A stretch of DNA of 40,069 nucleotides from Spirochaetota bacterium (GTDB lineage Bacteria > Spirochaetota > UBA4802 > UB4802). Every line of letters begins with the position of its first letter. The first letter of the stretch is position 1. The DNA lies in NCBI GenBank assembly GCA_026414805.1, contig JAOAIH010000023.1:1-40069 (forward strand), given 5' to 3'. The notes under the pieces are model-generated. The model saw only the letters and a program-made list of their open reading frames with translations, did no database searches and had not been told where the DNA came from. Shown here piece by piece: positions 7,663 through 16,967 of this stretch. The translations under genes and the position numbers were made by a program.

Positions 7663-8316
7663 TTAATATCCATGACGTTTATAAAAGAACGATATCTCAT
7701 CCAATGCAGTCTGCAGTTTTGATGTTGTATCACATCGCAATAAAAACTTGTCAACTTTATCTGAATAAGAAGCTTCTATAAGCGATAGCATATACCACAA
7801 CGGTGGAATGAGATATGGATCATTTTCATTATTTTGAGTGGTAATGACTTTTGACTGTAATAAATGAGCCAATGGTGTAAATTCAGCAAACTGAGCAAAC
7901 CGTGACGTTTTTAATGAATAAAAGTGTGGCTGATGGAGATAGATAACCAGAATCTTTTTTTTATGGAGATATAAAGCCATAAGCTCAACATTGCCAAGCA
8001 CTACATGACGTGGACGTATAACAATCTTTGCAACATTCTCCAGATCGCTTACAAATGGATACAACGACAGTAAAAATCTGAAATAGTCAGGTGATTTGAG
8101 TAATACCTTATGATGATTATATTGAATTCTAGGATAAATAATTTCCACAGCAACATGCTGCTTTTTGTATATATCTTTTAGATATAATGAATCAAATCGG
8201 TTTGCCAAAAGATTGTCAATATCAGTAGTAATATCATTATCGATATCACTGATTTCCATCTGCATATTATCAAATATTGGTGGCCTGTATTCATGTGATT
8301 CATATATATCAAACAT
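7663..8316 (-). CDS. Unknown soluble protein, 217 aa
   Basis: I do not recognise this protein. It is soluble, with no signal or membrane segment. The N-terminus is acidic, there is a central hydrophobic beta/alpha region (RPRHVVLGNVELMALYLHKKKILVIYLHQPHFY) and the C-terminal half is helical. The ATG follows AGGTG. It lies 8 nt after the gene at 8325-9311 and 5 nt before the PHP phosphatase, so the four genes form one transcription unit. Confidence 0.7.
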   Translation of the reverse strand: MFDIYESHEYRPPIFDNMQMEISDIDNDITTDIDNLLANRFDSLYLKDIYKKQHVAVEIIYPRIQYNHHKVLLKSPDYFRFLLSLYPFVSDLENVAKIVIRPRHVVLGNVELMALYLHKKKILVIYLHQPHFYSLKTSRFAQFAEFTPLAHLLQSKVITTQNNENDPYLIPPLWYMLSLIEASYSDKVDKFLLRCDTTSKLQTALDEISFFYKRHGY

Positions 8317-8324
8317 AAAAACAC

Positions 8325-9311
8325 CTAATACTCAACCATAGTACGTGATGACAATAAAAAGCACATCAAATATTCTTCAAGCGTTTTTTTGGGGCCCTGT
8401 AACCTGGAACGAGCCCTAAACCTAGAATTGATTTTTCGGTCCCTGAACGATCTGTACAACTCTCTGGGATCCTGTCCCTGATACTCCGGGATATGTGTTT
8501 TTTGCAAAATTGATGGCAATTCTTCCCTACACACAGTCATTTTATTATGTTTTTCAAGATAATCTCTTACAAAAACTATCTCCTCATAACTTAGATCAAA
8601 AATAAACTCTTCAACAGCATATACCTCATCTTCAGTTATTGTATCACGCTGCAAATAATCAAGCCATAATGGTGATGTATGTTCGGAAAGCATGCACAAT
8701 TCGGCAAAACCCATCATAGTACCAAAGTTTGGAATAAGACGTTCCCGTGCTTTCCACAAATTTAGTAGTATTGGTGCAAATTCAGCTACTCCATAATCAA
8801 GCCTGTGCTCCCATGTGCGTGCCAAAAGATATGCTGCATTGTGGCGTATATTCTGAGACAGAGCATCATCCTCTATTATCGAAGTGTAAACTTCTTCAGC
8901 TGTCAACATAAATACATTGGATGCAATACAGGAAAGTAGCATATCAAGGAATGAAACATATTCTTGTTTATCACGTATAATATACCACAGCATTATAAAA
9001 AAATTGATCTTTGCAATGGTAAATGCACGCCCTAAGATTGCTTTAGTAGGTATATGCAAAATCATATCCGGTATAGATTTTGAACATAACTTGTCAAGTA
9101 AGCTTTCCATAGTTCTTTTCTGATTACTCAGCCGCTGAGGATCCAGCAAAGAAGGATACATGGATATGGAGGCAACTAAACTGCGCAACGCTTCCGTATG
9201 TTTTTCTATAAGAGTATACTCTGAATAATACTTATCCTTAATTGCATTCTTTAATTGTGCAACGAGATCTTCTTCTTCTTTTGTAAATATGATGATGTCC
9301 TCAGTGCTCAC
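8325..9311 (-). CDS. Unknown helical protein, 328 aa
   Basis: I do not recognise this protein. It is predominantly alpha-helical, with repeated acidic/hydrophobic helices that could be HEAT- or TPR-like, and a basic C-terminal patch (FRDRKINSRFRARSRLQGPKK) that could contact nucleic acid or membrane; both ideas are inference. I start at the GTG at 9311 because GAGG lies 9 nt upstream. A GTG at 9326 would add five residues. It heads the reverse-strand run of two unknown genes, PHP phosphatase, pgeF and HD protein. Confidence 0.7.
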   Translation of the reverse strand: MSTEDIIIFTKEEEDLVAQLKNAIKDKYYSEYTLIEKHTEALRSLVASISMYPSLLDPQRLSNQKRTMESLLDKLCSKSIPDMILHIPTKAILGRAFTIAKINFFIMLWYIIRDKQEYVSFLDMLLSCIASNVFMLTAEEVYTSIIEDDALSQNIRHNAAYLLARTWEHRLDYGVAEFAPILLNLWKARERLIPNFGTMMGFAELCMLSEHTSPLWLDYLQRDTITEDEVYAVEEFIFDLSYEEIVFVRDYLEKHNKMTVCREELPSILQKTHIPEYQGQDPRELYRSFRDRKINSRFRARSRLQGPKKTLEEYLMCFLLSSRTMVEY

Positions 9312-9513
9312 GCAAACCACCCTCACCTATAATTAAATCCTTTTACAAAATTTTGTCAATATTTAATTTTTTTTAATTGTCTATAATTGCAAAGTACCTT
9401 TACTGTGATAAAGGTAATACACTACTTACAAAGACATACATTGTTATACATTAGATATAATGTTACCTTGAAACATTGTTTGTGTGAATAGTTCACCAAA
9501 GCCAACCCTATAA

Positions 9514-9543
9514 ATAAAAAAGACGATCCCTTACGGAACCGTC
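9514..9543 (-). terminator. Intrinsic terminator of the NSS transporter gene
   Basis: On the reverse strand 9535-9543 pairs with 9522-9530 in a nine-pair stem that includes two G-U pairs, capped by a GUAA tetraloop (GNRA class) and followed by six U residues (A's at 9516-9521). It sits 95 nt beyond the transporter stop codon. The rest of 9312-9637 is AT-rich, with a small dyad at 9575-9589 (CTACTC-ACT-GAGTAG) and no gene. Confidence 0.85.
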
Positions 9544-9637
9544 AATATCATTAGCGGATTATGTTGGAAGGTAACTACTCACTGAGTAGCATCACTATTT
9601 ATAATACAAAAACAGAAACAAAGAGTCAAATAAAAAT

Positions 9638-11008
9638 TTAAAAAATTTTAGAAAGAAGTACCATGATATCATCTTTTATAAGCATAAAAAACACTATAAA
9701 GAGAATAAATGGCGACACAAATTTAATCATGAATGCCCATAGTTCTTTAAGCGAAATAATCCGTGTATCCGGGTCAAGTTCATGAATGGTATTTTCCAGT
9801 CCATATTTCCACCCCAAACAAATAGCAATAAAAAACCCTCCAATTGGAAGCATGTAATTTGATGTTAATTTATCCATAAAATCAAAAAACGTATTGTTGA
9901 GTATTGTAAATTCGCGCAAAGTTCCAAATGATAGAGCTGAAGGTATTCCTAATAAGGTGATTATGCTGCCCATAATAAGAACAGCTTTATTTCGGCTCCA
10001 TCCTTTTTCATCGGTAATATATGCAACAACAACTTCAAGCAAAGAAATTCCTGAAGTAAGTGCAGCAATGAAAAGAAGTACAAAAAACAAAAATTCAAAA
10101 AACTGACCCAGAGGCATACGGGCAAACACTGCTGGAATTACATGAAATATAAGCCCTGGACCTTCTTGGGGCGATAGCGACATCGCAAATACTGAAGGAA
10201 AAATTGCAAGCCCTGCAAGGATTGCAACTAATGTATCAAGCACCACTATCCACAATGCTGAATGCAAGATTTTATCTTTTCGCGAAAGATAGCTTCCGTA
10301 AGTAATCATTGCACCCATACCTAAGCTTAAACTAAAAAAAGACTGCCCCAACGCCGAAAGTACAGAATCTATTGTTATCTTTGAAAAATCGGGATTTAAA
10401 AAGAAAATAATTCCTTCAAGACTCCCTTCCATTGTTATGCCACGAACAATGAGTACAATTAAAATCAAAAACAACATGGGCATCAGAATTTTGCTCCACT
10501 TTTCAATACCATTTTTTATACCTTTTATAACAATATACATGCATGAAAGCATAAACAATACATGATACAATATTGAAAGATACGGATTGGCAACATACTC
10601 CTTAAACACCACTGCTGCCTGGGAAGTTTCAGTAACAGTAGACATGGATCCAGTTATACTTTTTACTATATACCCTATTGTCCATCCACCAACAACACTG
10701 CAGAAAGACAAGATAAAAAATCCCGATAGTACCCCTAAATACCCAACAAATTCCCATGTTGTACCACCCGCTATTTGCTTAAATGCACCAACAGGGTCTT
10801 TTTCTGTATGGCGCCCTATTACAAGTTCGGCAATCATTATTGGCAAACCCAATATAAGTACTGAGACCAGATATACAAACACGAAAGCTGCTCCTCCATT
10901 TGCACCTGTAACATATGGAAATTTCCATACATTACCCAACCCAATTGCAGAACCAGCCGCAGCCAGCACAAATCCAATTTTTGAGCCCCAGTGTTCCCTA
11001 TTTGCCAT
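9638..11008 (-). CDS. Sodium-dependent transporter, NSS/SNF family
   Basis: This 456-residue inner-membrane symporter is of the neurotransmitter:sodium symporter family (LeuT fold). TM1 carries the family signature GLGNVWKFPYVTGANGGAAFVFVY with the unwound Na+/substrate site, followed by LPIMIAELVIGR. About 11-12 hydrophobic segments follow, including SFFSLSLGMGAMITYGSYL in TM6. Bacterial members usually move amino acids with Na+; the exact substrate is unknown. GGAGGG precedes the ATG. It is monocistronic, with its own terminator at 9514-9543. Confidence 0.93.
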   Translation of the reverse strand: MANREHWGSKIGFVLAAAGSAIGLGNVWKFPYVTGANGGAAFVFVYLVSVLILGLPIMIAELVIGRHTEKDPVGAFKQIAGGTTWEFVGYLGVLSGFFILSFCSVVGGWTIGYIVKSITGSMSTVTETSQAAVVFKEYVANPYLSILYHVLFMLSCMYIVIKGIKNGIEKWSKILMPMLFLILIVLIVRGITMEGSLEGIIFFLNPDFSKITIDSVLSALGQSFFSLSLGMGAMITYGSYLSRKDKILHSALWIVVLDTLVAILAGLAIFPSVFAMSLSPQEGPGLIFHVIPAVFARMPLGQFFEFLFFVLLFIAALTSGISLLEVVVAYITDEKGWSRNKAVLIMGSIITLLGIPSALSFGTLREFTILNNTFFDFMDKLTSNYMLPIGGFFIAICLGWKYGLENTIHELDPDTRIISLKELWAFMIKFVSPFILFIVFFMLIKDDIMVLLSKIF

Positions 11009-11393
11009 TAGTGTTCCCTCCTAAATGAAATAAACTACTTTGCACATTCTTATGTTATCTTCATGTATTCACTTAGAATAAAAGTAATTATCGAACAAAA
11101 AAAACTCATACGCTACACTTATGACCTGTAAACAAACAATATCAACCTTATCCAACGATGTATAGTAAAAATCTACTATTGTAACTTTTGTAACTTTTTA
11201 AATACTGTAACTACAGGCAAAATAGATTGCTATATGATTAATATTGCAATATTTTTTTTAAATTCTAAAATTTGCAATAACTAACAAGCACTATCCTTTT
11301 ATTCCAATAGTTCTTGACACTATCTATACACAGCTTTATGTATGAATTGTCTTAAAATTGATATATACTTTGCATTATTAGCATTGAGGGAAT
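11009..11393. other. Intergenic region between divergent genes
   Basis: This 385-nt AT-rich gap separates the reverse-strand transporter from the forward haem operon. Apart from a candidate forward promoter at 11314-11342 I see no gene, RNA fold or strong dyad in it. Confidence 0.6.
11314..11342 (+). promoter_or_regulatory. Candidate sigma-70 promoter of the haem operon
   Basis: A consensus TTGACA (11314-11319) is followed after 17 nt by TATGTA (11337-11342), a weak -10 box. It lies about 50 nt before the start of the first gene of the haem operon. No other consensus -35 box is visible in the gap. Confidence 0.45.
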
Positions 11394-12221
11394 ATGATAA
11401 TTTTTTTAGGATTACTATTTATATTATTTATGACCGCTTCTGTTTTCAGTATACTATCGGTCCACAGGGATATTCCCGCATATATTTTTATTACCAAATT
11501 ATCCATGGCAATTATACTGATTGTACTACTAATAGGTGGTTTTATTATCGCAGATAGATTTATTAATAATTTTAATTATTTTCATATTTCATTATTCTTT
11601 TATTTAATAATTATTTTTTTAACTGTCTTAATACTTTACATGGCGTTTTCTAAATGGAAAAACGATTTCAGGTCCATAAGTGCAATACTTGTGCCTATTA
11701 CTACAATTTTATATACGTTTTCATTGTTCTTTTATACCTCACCACGATATATGATAGTTGATCCCGGTCATAACTTCATGATTTTTCATATAATACTTGC
11801 ATTACTGGGAGAGGTGCTATTCTTTATAGGGTTTGCTTCATCCATTCTTTATATAATTGTATCTTGGCAACTACAAAAAAAATCCTCTTTGCAATATGTC
11901 AATCGATTGCCAAGCCTTACTGTATTAAGCAATTTAACAGCCTTTTCACTGTCTCGTTCATTGTTCTTCTTCAGTGCTGGAATTATTTTTGGCATTATCA
12001 TGGTTGTTCAATTTTATGGTACCATTTCATTTGGCACACCAAAAGAAATATTAATGTATGTAGCATGGGGGGTACTTTTTATATTGTGGATTTTGAGCAA
12101 ATCACACCTTACAAGCAATTATTATCTCAGTATTATTACTATAGTATCATTTGTTGTTTTACTGACTGTTTTTATTGCTGGCAATGTTATCATTACCACC
12201 GGATTTCACAGCTTCAGGTAA
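11394..12221 (+). CDS. HemX/CcsA-like integral membrane protein
   Basis: This 275-residue protein is almost entirely hydrophobic, with about eight transmembrane segments. The region HIILALLGEVLFFIGFASSILYIIVSW resembles the core of the CcsA/CcmC/HemX cytochrome-c-assembly superfamily, and the position immediately before hemA is the classic place of hemX. The tryptophan-rich WWD haem-handling motif of true CcsA is not evident, favouring HemX. In Bacillus HemX lowers HemA levels; the role here is inference. GAGG precedes the ATG, and it ends 6 nt before hemA. Confidence 0.8.
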   Translation: MIIFLGLLFILFMTASVFSILSVHRDIPAYIFITKLSMAIILIVLLIGGFIIADRFINNFNYFHISLFFYLIIIFLTVLILYMAFSKWKNDFRSISAILVPITTILYTFSLFFYTSPRYMIVDPGHNFMIFHIILALLGEVLFFIGFASSILYIIVSWQLQKKSSLQYVNRLPSLTVLSNLTAFSLSRSLFFFSAGIIFGIIMVVQFYGTISFGTPKEILMYVAWGVLFILWILSKSHLTSNYYLSIITIVSFVVLLTVFIAGNVIITTGFHSFR

Positions 12222-12227
12222 CTTTCC

Positions 12228-13514
12228 GTGAAAGAATATGTACCACACATTGGCATGGTAGGCATGAGCCATAAAACGGCTCCGGTTGAAACACGTGAGT
12301 GTTTTGCGTTTGATCCTAACGCACTGGATTTGTTTGTACAAAACGCAAAAGATGCTAATATTCTTGAAATGGTATACATTGCAACCTGCAACAGAATGGA
12401 ATTGTACTATGTTTCTTCAAATATTGAAGAAGCAACTCAATCAGTATTACGGCTTTTAGAGCAATTTGCCGGATTAACCCGTGAACATTTTGAACCAGTA
12501 TTATATAAAAAATATCACAAGGAAGCAGTACGGCACCTGTTATGCGTTGCCTCATCGCTTGATTCAATGGTTGTTGGCGAAAATGAAATTGTTGGTCAAG
12601 TCAAGGAGTGGTACAGGTGGGCAACACAACATAATGCAACAGGTACTATCTTAAATAAGCTATTTCACCAGGCATTCAGAACTGCAAAACGTGTGCGCAC
12701 CCAAACTGAGATTGCTCGCAATCCTTTATCTATTGCATTTATTGCCGTGGAACTTGCAAAGAAAATATTTGAAGATCTTTCCAAACAATCTGTCCTTTTA
12801 ATTGGTGCCGGTGAGATGGCTGAACTTATCTTGAAATACTTAACAAAATTTAAGATTGGATCTATAACACTGGCTAACCGTTCATTACATAATGCTCAAC
12901 GAATTGCCAATGAAATAAACCGTGATGCGACCATAATTACACTTTCAGAAATTATTGAAACTATCCCCACTGTTGATATAATAATAACCTCAACAGGGGC
13001 TCATCACTTTATGTTGACAAAAGAGATGATACAGGAAGCAGTAAAAAAACGTACACAGCCACTTTTTCTTATTGATATTGCCGTTCCACGGAATATTGAA
13101 CCTGCAGCAGGCGCAATACACGATGTATTTCTTTATAACATTGATGATTTAAAATCCATCGCTGATGAAAATCTAAAAAGTCGCCTCAACGAAACTAAAC
13201 TAGCTCTTGAAATGATAGATGCCGATACTGAAGAATTCATGAACTGGTACGATAGCCTGCAGATAGTACCATTAATTACAAAAATACAACAAACCTTTGA
13301 AACTATCCGGAATGAAGAGCTCAAAAAATACCGACGCCGTAAACTCAAGCATTTAGATGATAGCGATTTTGAAATCATCGAAGAGCTCACTCGACAGATT
13401 ATGACAAAGACACTTCATATACCTATTTCGTATATTAAAGAGCTTGGAACTAACTATCACACAAAAGAAGCAAGGGAAAAAGCAAAGCTATTGCGGGAGA
13501 TTTTTAAATTATGA
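12228..13514 (+). CDS. hemA: Glutamyl-tRNA reductase
   Basis: This 428-residue enzyme reduces glutamyl-tRNA(Glu) to glutamate-1-semialdehyde, the first step of C5 tetrapyrrole synthesis. It shows GMVGMSHKTAPVETRE at the N-terminus, the catalytic Cys in ATCNRMELYY, SSLDSMVVGENEIVGQVKEW, the NADPH-binding IGAGEMAELI and a C-terminal dimerisation helix. I take the GTG at 12228 as start, as it gives the normal N-terminus, though its ribosome site is weak. It overlaps ahbD by 4 nt (ATGA), so translation is coupled. Confidence 0.96.
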   Translation: MKEYVPHIGMVGMSHKTAPVETRECFAFDPNALDLFVQNAKDANILEMVYIATCNRMELYYVSSNIEEATQSVLRLLEQFAGLTREHFEPVLYKKYHKEAVRHLLCVASSLDSMVVGENEIVGQVKEWYRWATQHNATGTILNKLFHQAFRTAKRVRTQTEIARNPLSIAFIAVELAKKIFEDLSKQSVLLIGAGEMAELILKYLTKFKIGSITLANRSLHNAQRIANEINRDATIITLSEIIETIPTVDIIITSTGAHHFMLTKEMIQEAVKKRTQPLFLIDIAVPRNIEPAAGAIHDVFLYNIDDLKSIADENLKSRLNETKLALEMIDADTEEFMNWYDSLQIVPLITKIQQTFETIRNEELKKYRRRKLKHLDDSDFEIIEELTRQIMTKTLHIPISYIKELGTNYHTKEAREKAKLLREIFKL

Positions 13515-14566
13515 ATGGCCTTCGCCTTATATTCTGGGAGCTCACAAAGCGCTGTAACCTGCGCTGTGCACACTGCAGAGCTGAAAGCTTTGACAAAGAA
13601 TACATCAATGAACTGACAACTGAACAAATTTGTTCAGTCATTGATACTATTGCCAGTAACTATCGCCCCATTATAGTGTTAACCGGTGGTGAGCCATTAT
13701 ACCGTAAGGATTTATTTGATATTGCACGCTATATACATTTCAAAGGGTTACCGATAGCACTTGCAACCAATGGCACACTTATAGACAATACTATTGCACA
13801 ACAAATCAAAGACGCTGGATTCCAGCGTGTAAGTATTTCCATTGATGGCCCTGATGCACATACCCACGATTCTTTTAGAGGAATACCTGGTTCATTTGAT
13901 AGTGCGCTTAAAGGCGCACAGTTTTTATTTAAAGCGGGTGTTCCATTTCAATTCAATACAACCATCACAAAGCGAAATGTTGCCACTATTGATGCGATAT
14001 TGCAACTTGCCAAAGCCACACATGCTGCTGCGCTGCATGTGTTTATGCTGGTGCCGGTTGGTTGCGGCGTTGAAATTGCTGATACTGATATGCTTTCAAA
14101 AGAACAGTACGAAGAGGTGCTGCGCTCCCTTTACTATAAAACCAAAGAAGCAGGTATTGAATTTAAAGCAACCTGTGCACCACACTACTATCGCATCATA
14201 CGCCAGGAGGCAAAAAAAGAAGGCAGGCAACTTACCTTTGAAACTGATGGGCTTGCAGCAGTGACACGCGGGTGCCTTGCAGGAAGTGGAGTATGCTTTA
14301 TTTCGCACAGAGGCGATGTGCAGCCCTGCGGATATTTACCGATAGTAGCAGGCAATGTATTGCAGACATCATTCAATCAAATCTGGGAAGCCTCCGAGCT
14401 TTTTGCCAATTTGCGCAACCTCAATCATTTAAAAGGTAAATGCGGCATATGTGAATATAAACCATTTTGCGCAGGATGCCGTGCACGTGCCTACTATGAA
14501 ACCGGTGACTATATGGACGAAGAACCTTACTGTATGTATCAGCCAAAGAGGATGTCCAATGTGTGA
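13511..14566 (+). CDS. ahbD: AhbD haem synthase (radical SAM/SPASM)
   Basis: AhbD converts Fe-coproporphyrin III to haem b by radical oxidative decarboxylation in the siroheme-dependent pathway. The radical SAM cluster is C15-x3-C19-x2-C22 (KRCNLRCAHC), followed by LTGGEPLYRKDLF. The C-terminal auxiliary cluster has GCLAGSGVC, QPCGYLP and CGICEYKPFCAGCRARAYYETGDY, which matches AhbD rather than NirJ. The length (351 aa) is normal. It overlaps hemA by 4 nt and the next gene by 8 nt. Confidence 0.92.
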   Translation: MNGLRLIFWELTKRCNLRCAHCRAESFDKEYINELTTEQICSVIDTIASNYRPIIVLTGGEPLYRKDLFDIARYIHFKGLPIALATNGTLIDNTIAQQIKDAGFQRVSISIDGPDAHTHDSFRGIPGSFDSALKGAQFLFKAGVPFQFNTTITKRNVATIDAILQLAKATHAAALHVFMLVPVGCGVEIADTDMLSKEQYEEVLRSLYYKTKEAGIEFKATCAPHYYRIIRQEAKKEGRQLTFETDGLAAVTRGCLAGSGVCFISHRGDVQPCGYLPIVAGNVLQTSFNQIWEASELFANLRNLNHLKGKCGICEYKPFCAGCRARAYYETGDYMDEEPYCMYQPKRMSNV

Positions 14567-15542
14567 TGAGAAGAAACTGTTAAAAACAATACAGATTGAG
14601 GTACCACTTACTCAAAGGCCTTTTAACACAATTGCGCACATGTTAGGCACTTCCGAAGATGAAATACTTTCAACACTTACACGATTAAAAGAACAAAATG
14701 TATTGCGAAGCATTGCAGGTATTTTTAACGCAAAACTATTGGGCTATCAGTCAAATCTGGTGGCGTTTGCAGTACCTGAAAAGTCAATTGAGCAGGCAGT
14801 ACGTGTGATTAATCCTTTACCAGGAGTAAGCCACAACTACCTGCGCGAAGGCGAGTACAACATCTGGTTTACGTTAGCGTTGCCACAAGAAGCTGATTTT
14901 GTTGCATTCGTTGAACGATGTGCCACACAGGCAGGTGCAACAAAATTTAATATTTTCAAAGCGGACAAAATGATAAAATTATCTGCACGATTCACTGAAG
15001 ATGACTCCATAAATACAAGCGATATTCAGTTCAATATAAAAACAGGTGAATCCATAGAAATAAATGAAACAGTAAAAAAAACAATACAGGTGTTACAGCA
15101 TGACCTTCCACTTGTTTCTGAACCTTTCAGGGCGATAGTAAATGAGAGAAAGATCCCTATTACAGTAGAAGAGGTTCTTGCAACAGGAACACGCTTGCGT
15201 GATGCCGGCGTGATGCGCTCATACCGTGCAGTGGTGCGACATCATACATTAGGCTACGTTGCTAATGCAATGACCGTGTGGAAAGATAATGGCAATGCAG
15301 AGCACATTCTGCAGGAGTTTTCAAAAGAGCACGCTATTTCACACCTTTATATACGCAGTTCATTGCCTCATCCATGGGAATATCCAATATTTGCAATGGT
15401 TCATGCAAAAAGTGAAGAAGAATTGGCTGATATCATTAAAAGGCTTCATGCAATAGCAGAAACTGATTACAGGAGCTATCGCTCATTAAAAGAATTTAAG
15501 AAGGAACGGGTAAAATATTTTGAGGATTATACGTCATCCTGA
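14559..15542 (+). CDS. Fused siroheme decarboxylase AhbA-AhbB
   Basis: Siroheme decarboxylase removes two acetate carboxyls from siroheme to give didecarboxysiroheme. This 327-residue protein contains two successive Lrp/AsnC-like halves. The first (about 1-160) has the helix-turn-helix-like FNTIAHMLGTSEDEIL, VLRSIAGIFNAKLLGYQ and NYLREGEYNIWFTL. The second (about 175-320) has FRAIVNERKIPITVEEVL, VMRSYRAVVRHHTLGYVANAM and the terminal SLKEFKKERVKYF. In most haem-pathway operons the halves are separate subunits; here they are one chain, as NirDL is in some denitrifiers. I start at 14559, where GAGG stands upstream, not at the earlier in-frame ATG inside ahbD. Confidence 0.9.
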   Translation: MCDEKKLLKTIQIEVPLTQRPFNTIAHMLGTSEDEILSTLTRLKEQNVLRSIAGIFNAKLLGYQSNLVAFAVPEKSIEQAVRVINPLPGVSHNYLREGEYNIWFTLALPQEADFVAFVERCATQAGATKFNIFKADKMIKLSARFTEDDSINTSDIQFNIKTGESIEINETVKKTIQVLQHDLPLVSEPFRAIVNERKIPITVEEVLATGTRLRDAGVMRSYRAVVRHHTLGYVANAMTVWKDNGNAEHILQEFSKEHAISHLYIRSSLPHPWEYPIFAMVHAKSEEELADIIKRLHAIAETDYRSYRSLKEFKKERVKYFEDYTSS

Positions 15543-15558
15543 TAAATATTATGTATAT

Positions 15559-15656
15559 GTCATTATGAGCAGTAATTTCATCTCATCCTGAGCCAAAGGC
15601 AAAGTATTGTGTTGTTCCATTACGAGATTCTTCAGCACTTCGTGCTTCAGAATGAC
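15559..15656. repeat. HSERSEE-type palindromic repeat inside the haem operon
   Basis: The ends GTCATTATGAG (15559-15569) and TCAGAATGAC (15647-15656) are near-complementary, and the inner part carries TCATCCTGAGCC and GAGATTCTTCAGCACTTCGTGCTTCAG. This is the widespread environmental repeat whose translation gives HSERSEES; a better copy is at 32723-32795. It occupies the only sizeable gap (148 nt) of the operon, between ahbAB and ahbC. Confidence 0.75.
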
Positions 15657-15690
15657 ATTGTGAAATTCTATTGTTGATGGAGAATATACA

Positions 15691-16959
15691 ATGATTGATA
15701 TAGGCAAACTGTACTGCGCAGGCTCTTCTACGGGTGATGGGCTACGCTACGGCACAGAAGCAACTGCAGATGCCCACGGCAACAGGCCACACACACGCGT
15801 GGAACTTGCTAGCCAGCGCCGTCCAATTGTGGTGTGGAATGTGACGCGCACCTGCAATTTAAACTGTGTACACTGCTACACTGATTCGCACAACCGCAAA
15901 TACGATGAGCTAACAACAGAGCAAGGTTTAAAGCTTATCGATGATTTAGCTGCGTTTAGTATCCCTTCACTGCTTTTTTCTGGTGGAGAGCCATTAATGC
16001 GCAAAGATCTTTTTACACTTATTGAACGGGCGGCTGATAAAAATATACGCCCTGTGCTTTCTACCAACGGGACACTAATTGACAGGGACAAGGCACGCGC
16101 AATGAAAGATGCAGGCATAGTATATGTGGGCATTAGCCTTGATGGTATGGAGGATGTAAATGACAGATTTCGCGGCGTTGATGGCGCATTTAAAAAAGCA
16201 ATGAAGGGGTTTGAACACTGCATAGCAGTAGGACAGAGAGTTGGACTGCGACTGACATTAACACGACGCAACTTTGAAGACCTACACCGTATCTTTGATT
16301 TTATTGAAAAAGAGGGAATTAACCGCGCATGTTTTTATCATCTAGTGTACTCGGGTCGTGGGGGTAACCTTTTTGCTGATGATTTAACATACTCCCAGCA
16401 GCGGAAAGCACAGGACATCATCATTGAACGTACCAATGACTTTTTTACCCGCGGACTTGACATTAATATTTTAACTGTGGATAATCATGTTGATGGAGTG
16501 TATTTGTATTTAAAGCTTTTGCAAAAAGATGAAAAAAAAGCACACAAAGTAAAAGAACTGTTAACATGGAATGGCGGAGGTGCATATTCAACAGGTGTGG
16601 GAATAGCTAACATTGATTTTGTGGGAAACGTGCACCCCGATCAGTTTTGGCAGGATTATACATTTGGCAATGTGTTAGAGCGCTCATTTGCTGATATATG
16701 GATGGATGAATCAGACCCGCTTATGAAAGGGTTAAAACATAAATCCCACTATATCAAAGGGCGCTGCAGGCTGTGTCAGTATAAATCAATGTGTAATGGT
16801 TCAATGCGAGTGCGCGCATACCGAGTGTTTGGCGATCCGTGGGCACCAGATCCACAGTGCTACCTTACCGACGAGGAAATTGGACTTACAAAAGAAAAAA
16901 TTGATGAATTAAAACAAAGTGGCGAGTATTTTGAAATGCCGTCCGAATTAAAAAACTAG
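15691..16959 (+). CDS. ahbC: AhbC, Fe-coproporphyrin III synthase (radical SAM)
   Basis: AhbC removes two acetate side chains from 12,18-didecarboxysiroheme to give Fe-coproporphyrin III. The N-terminal IGKLYC and GLRYG segments and the phrase RRPIVVWNVTRTCNLNCVHC (cluster cysteines 55, 59, 62) are characteristic. FSGGEPLMRKDLF, VHPDQFWQDYTFGNV and the C-terminal GRCRLCQYKSMCNGSMRVRA...DPQCYLTDEEIG match AhbC more than NirJ or AhbD. The length (422 aa) is slightly above typical. GGAG precedes the ATG. It lies 8 nt before sirC. Confidence 0.92.
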   Translation: MIDIGKLYCAGSSTGDGLRYGTEATADAHGNRPHTRVELASQRRPIVVWNVTRTCNLNCVHCYTDSHNRKYDELTTEQGLKLIDDLAAFSIPSLLFSGGEPLMRKDLFTLIERAADKNIRPVLSTNGTLIDRDKARAMKDAGIVYVGISLDGMEDVNDRFRGVDGAFKKAMKGFEHCIAVGQRVGLRLTLTRRNFEDLHRIFDFIEKEGINRACFYHLVYSGRGGNLFADDLTYSQQRKAQDIIIERTNDFFTRGLDINILTVDNHVDGVYLYLKLLQKDEKKAHKVKELLTWNGGGAYSTGVGIANIDFVGNVHPDQFWQDYTFGNVLERSFADIWMDESDPLMKGLKHKSHYIKGRCRLCQYKSMCNGSMRVRAYRVFGDPWAPDPQCYLTDEEIGLTKEKIDELKQSGEYFEMPSELKN

Positions 16960-16967
16960 GATATGCT

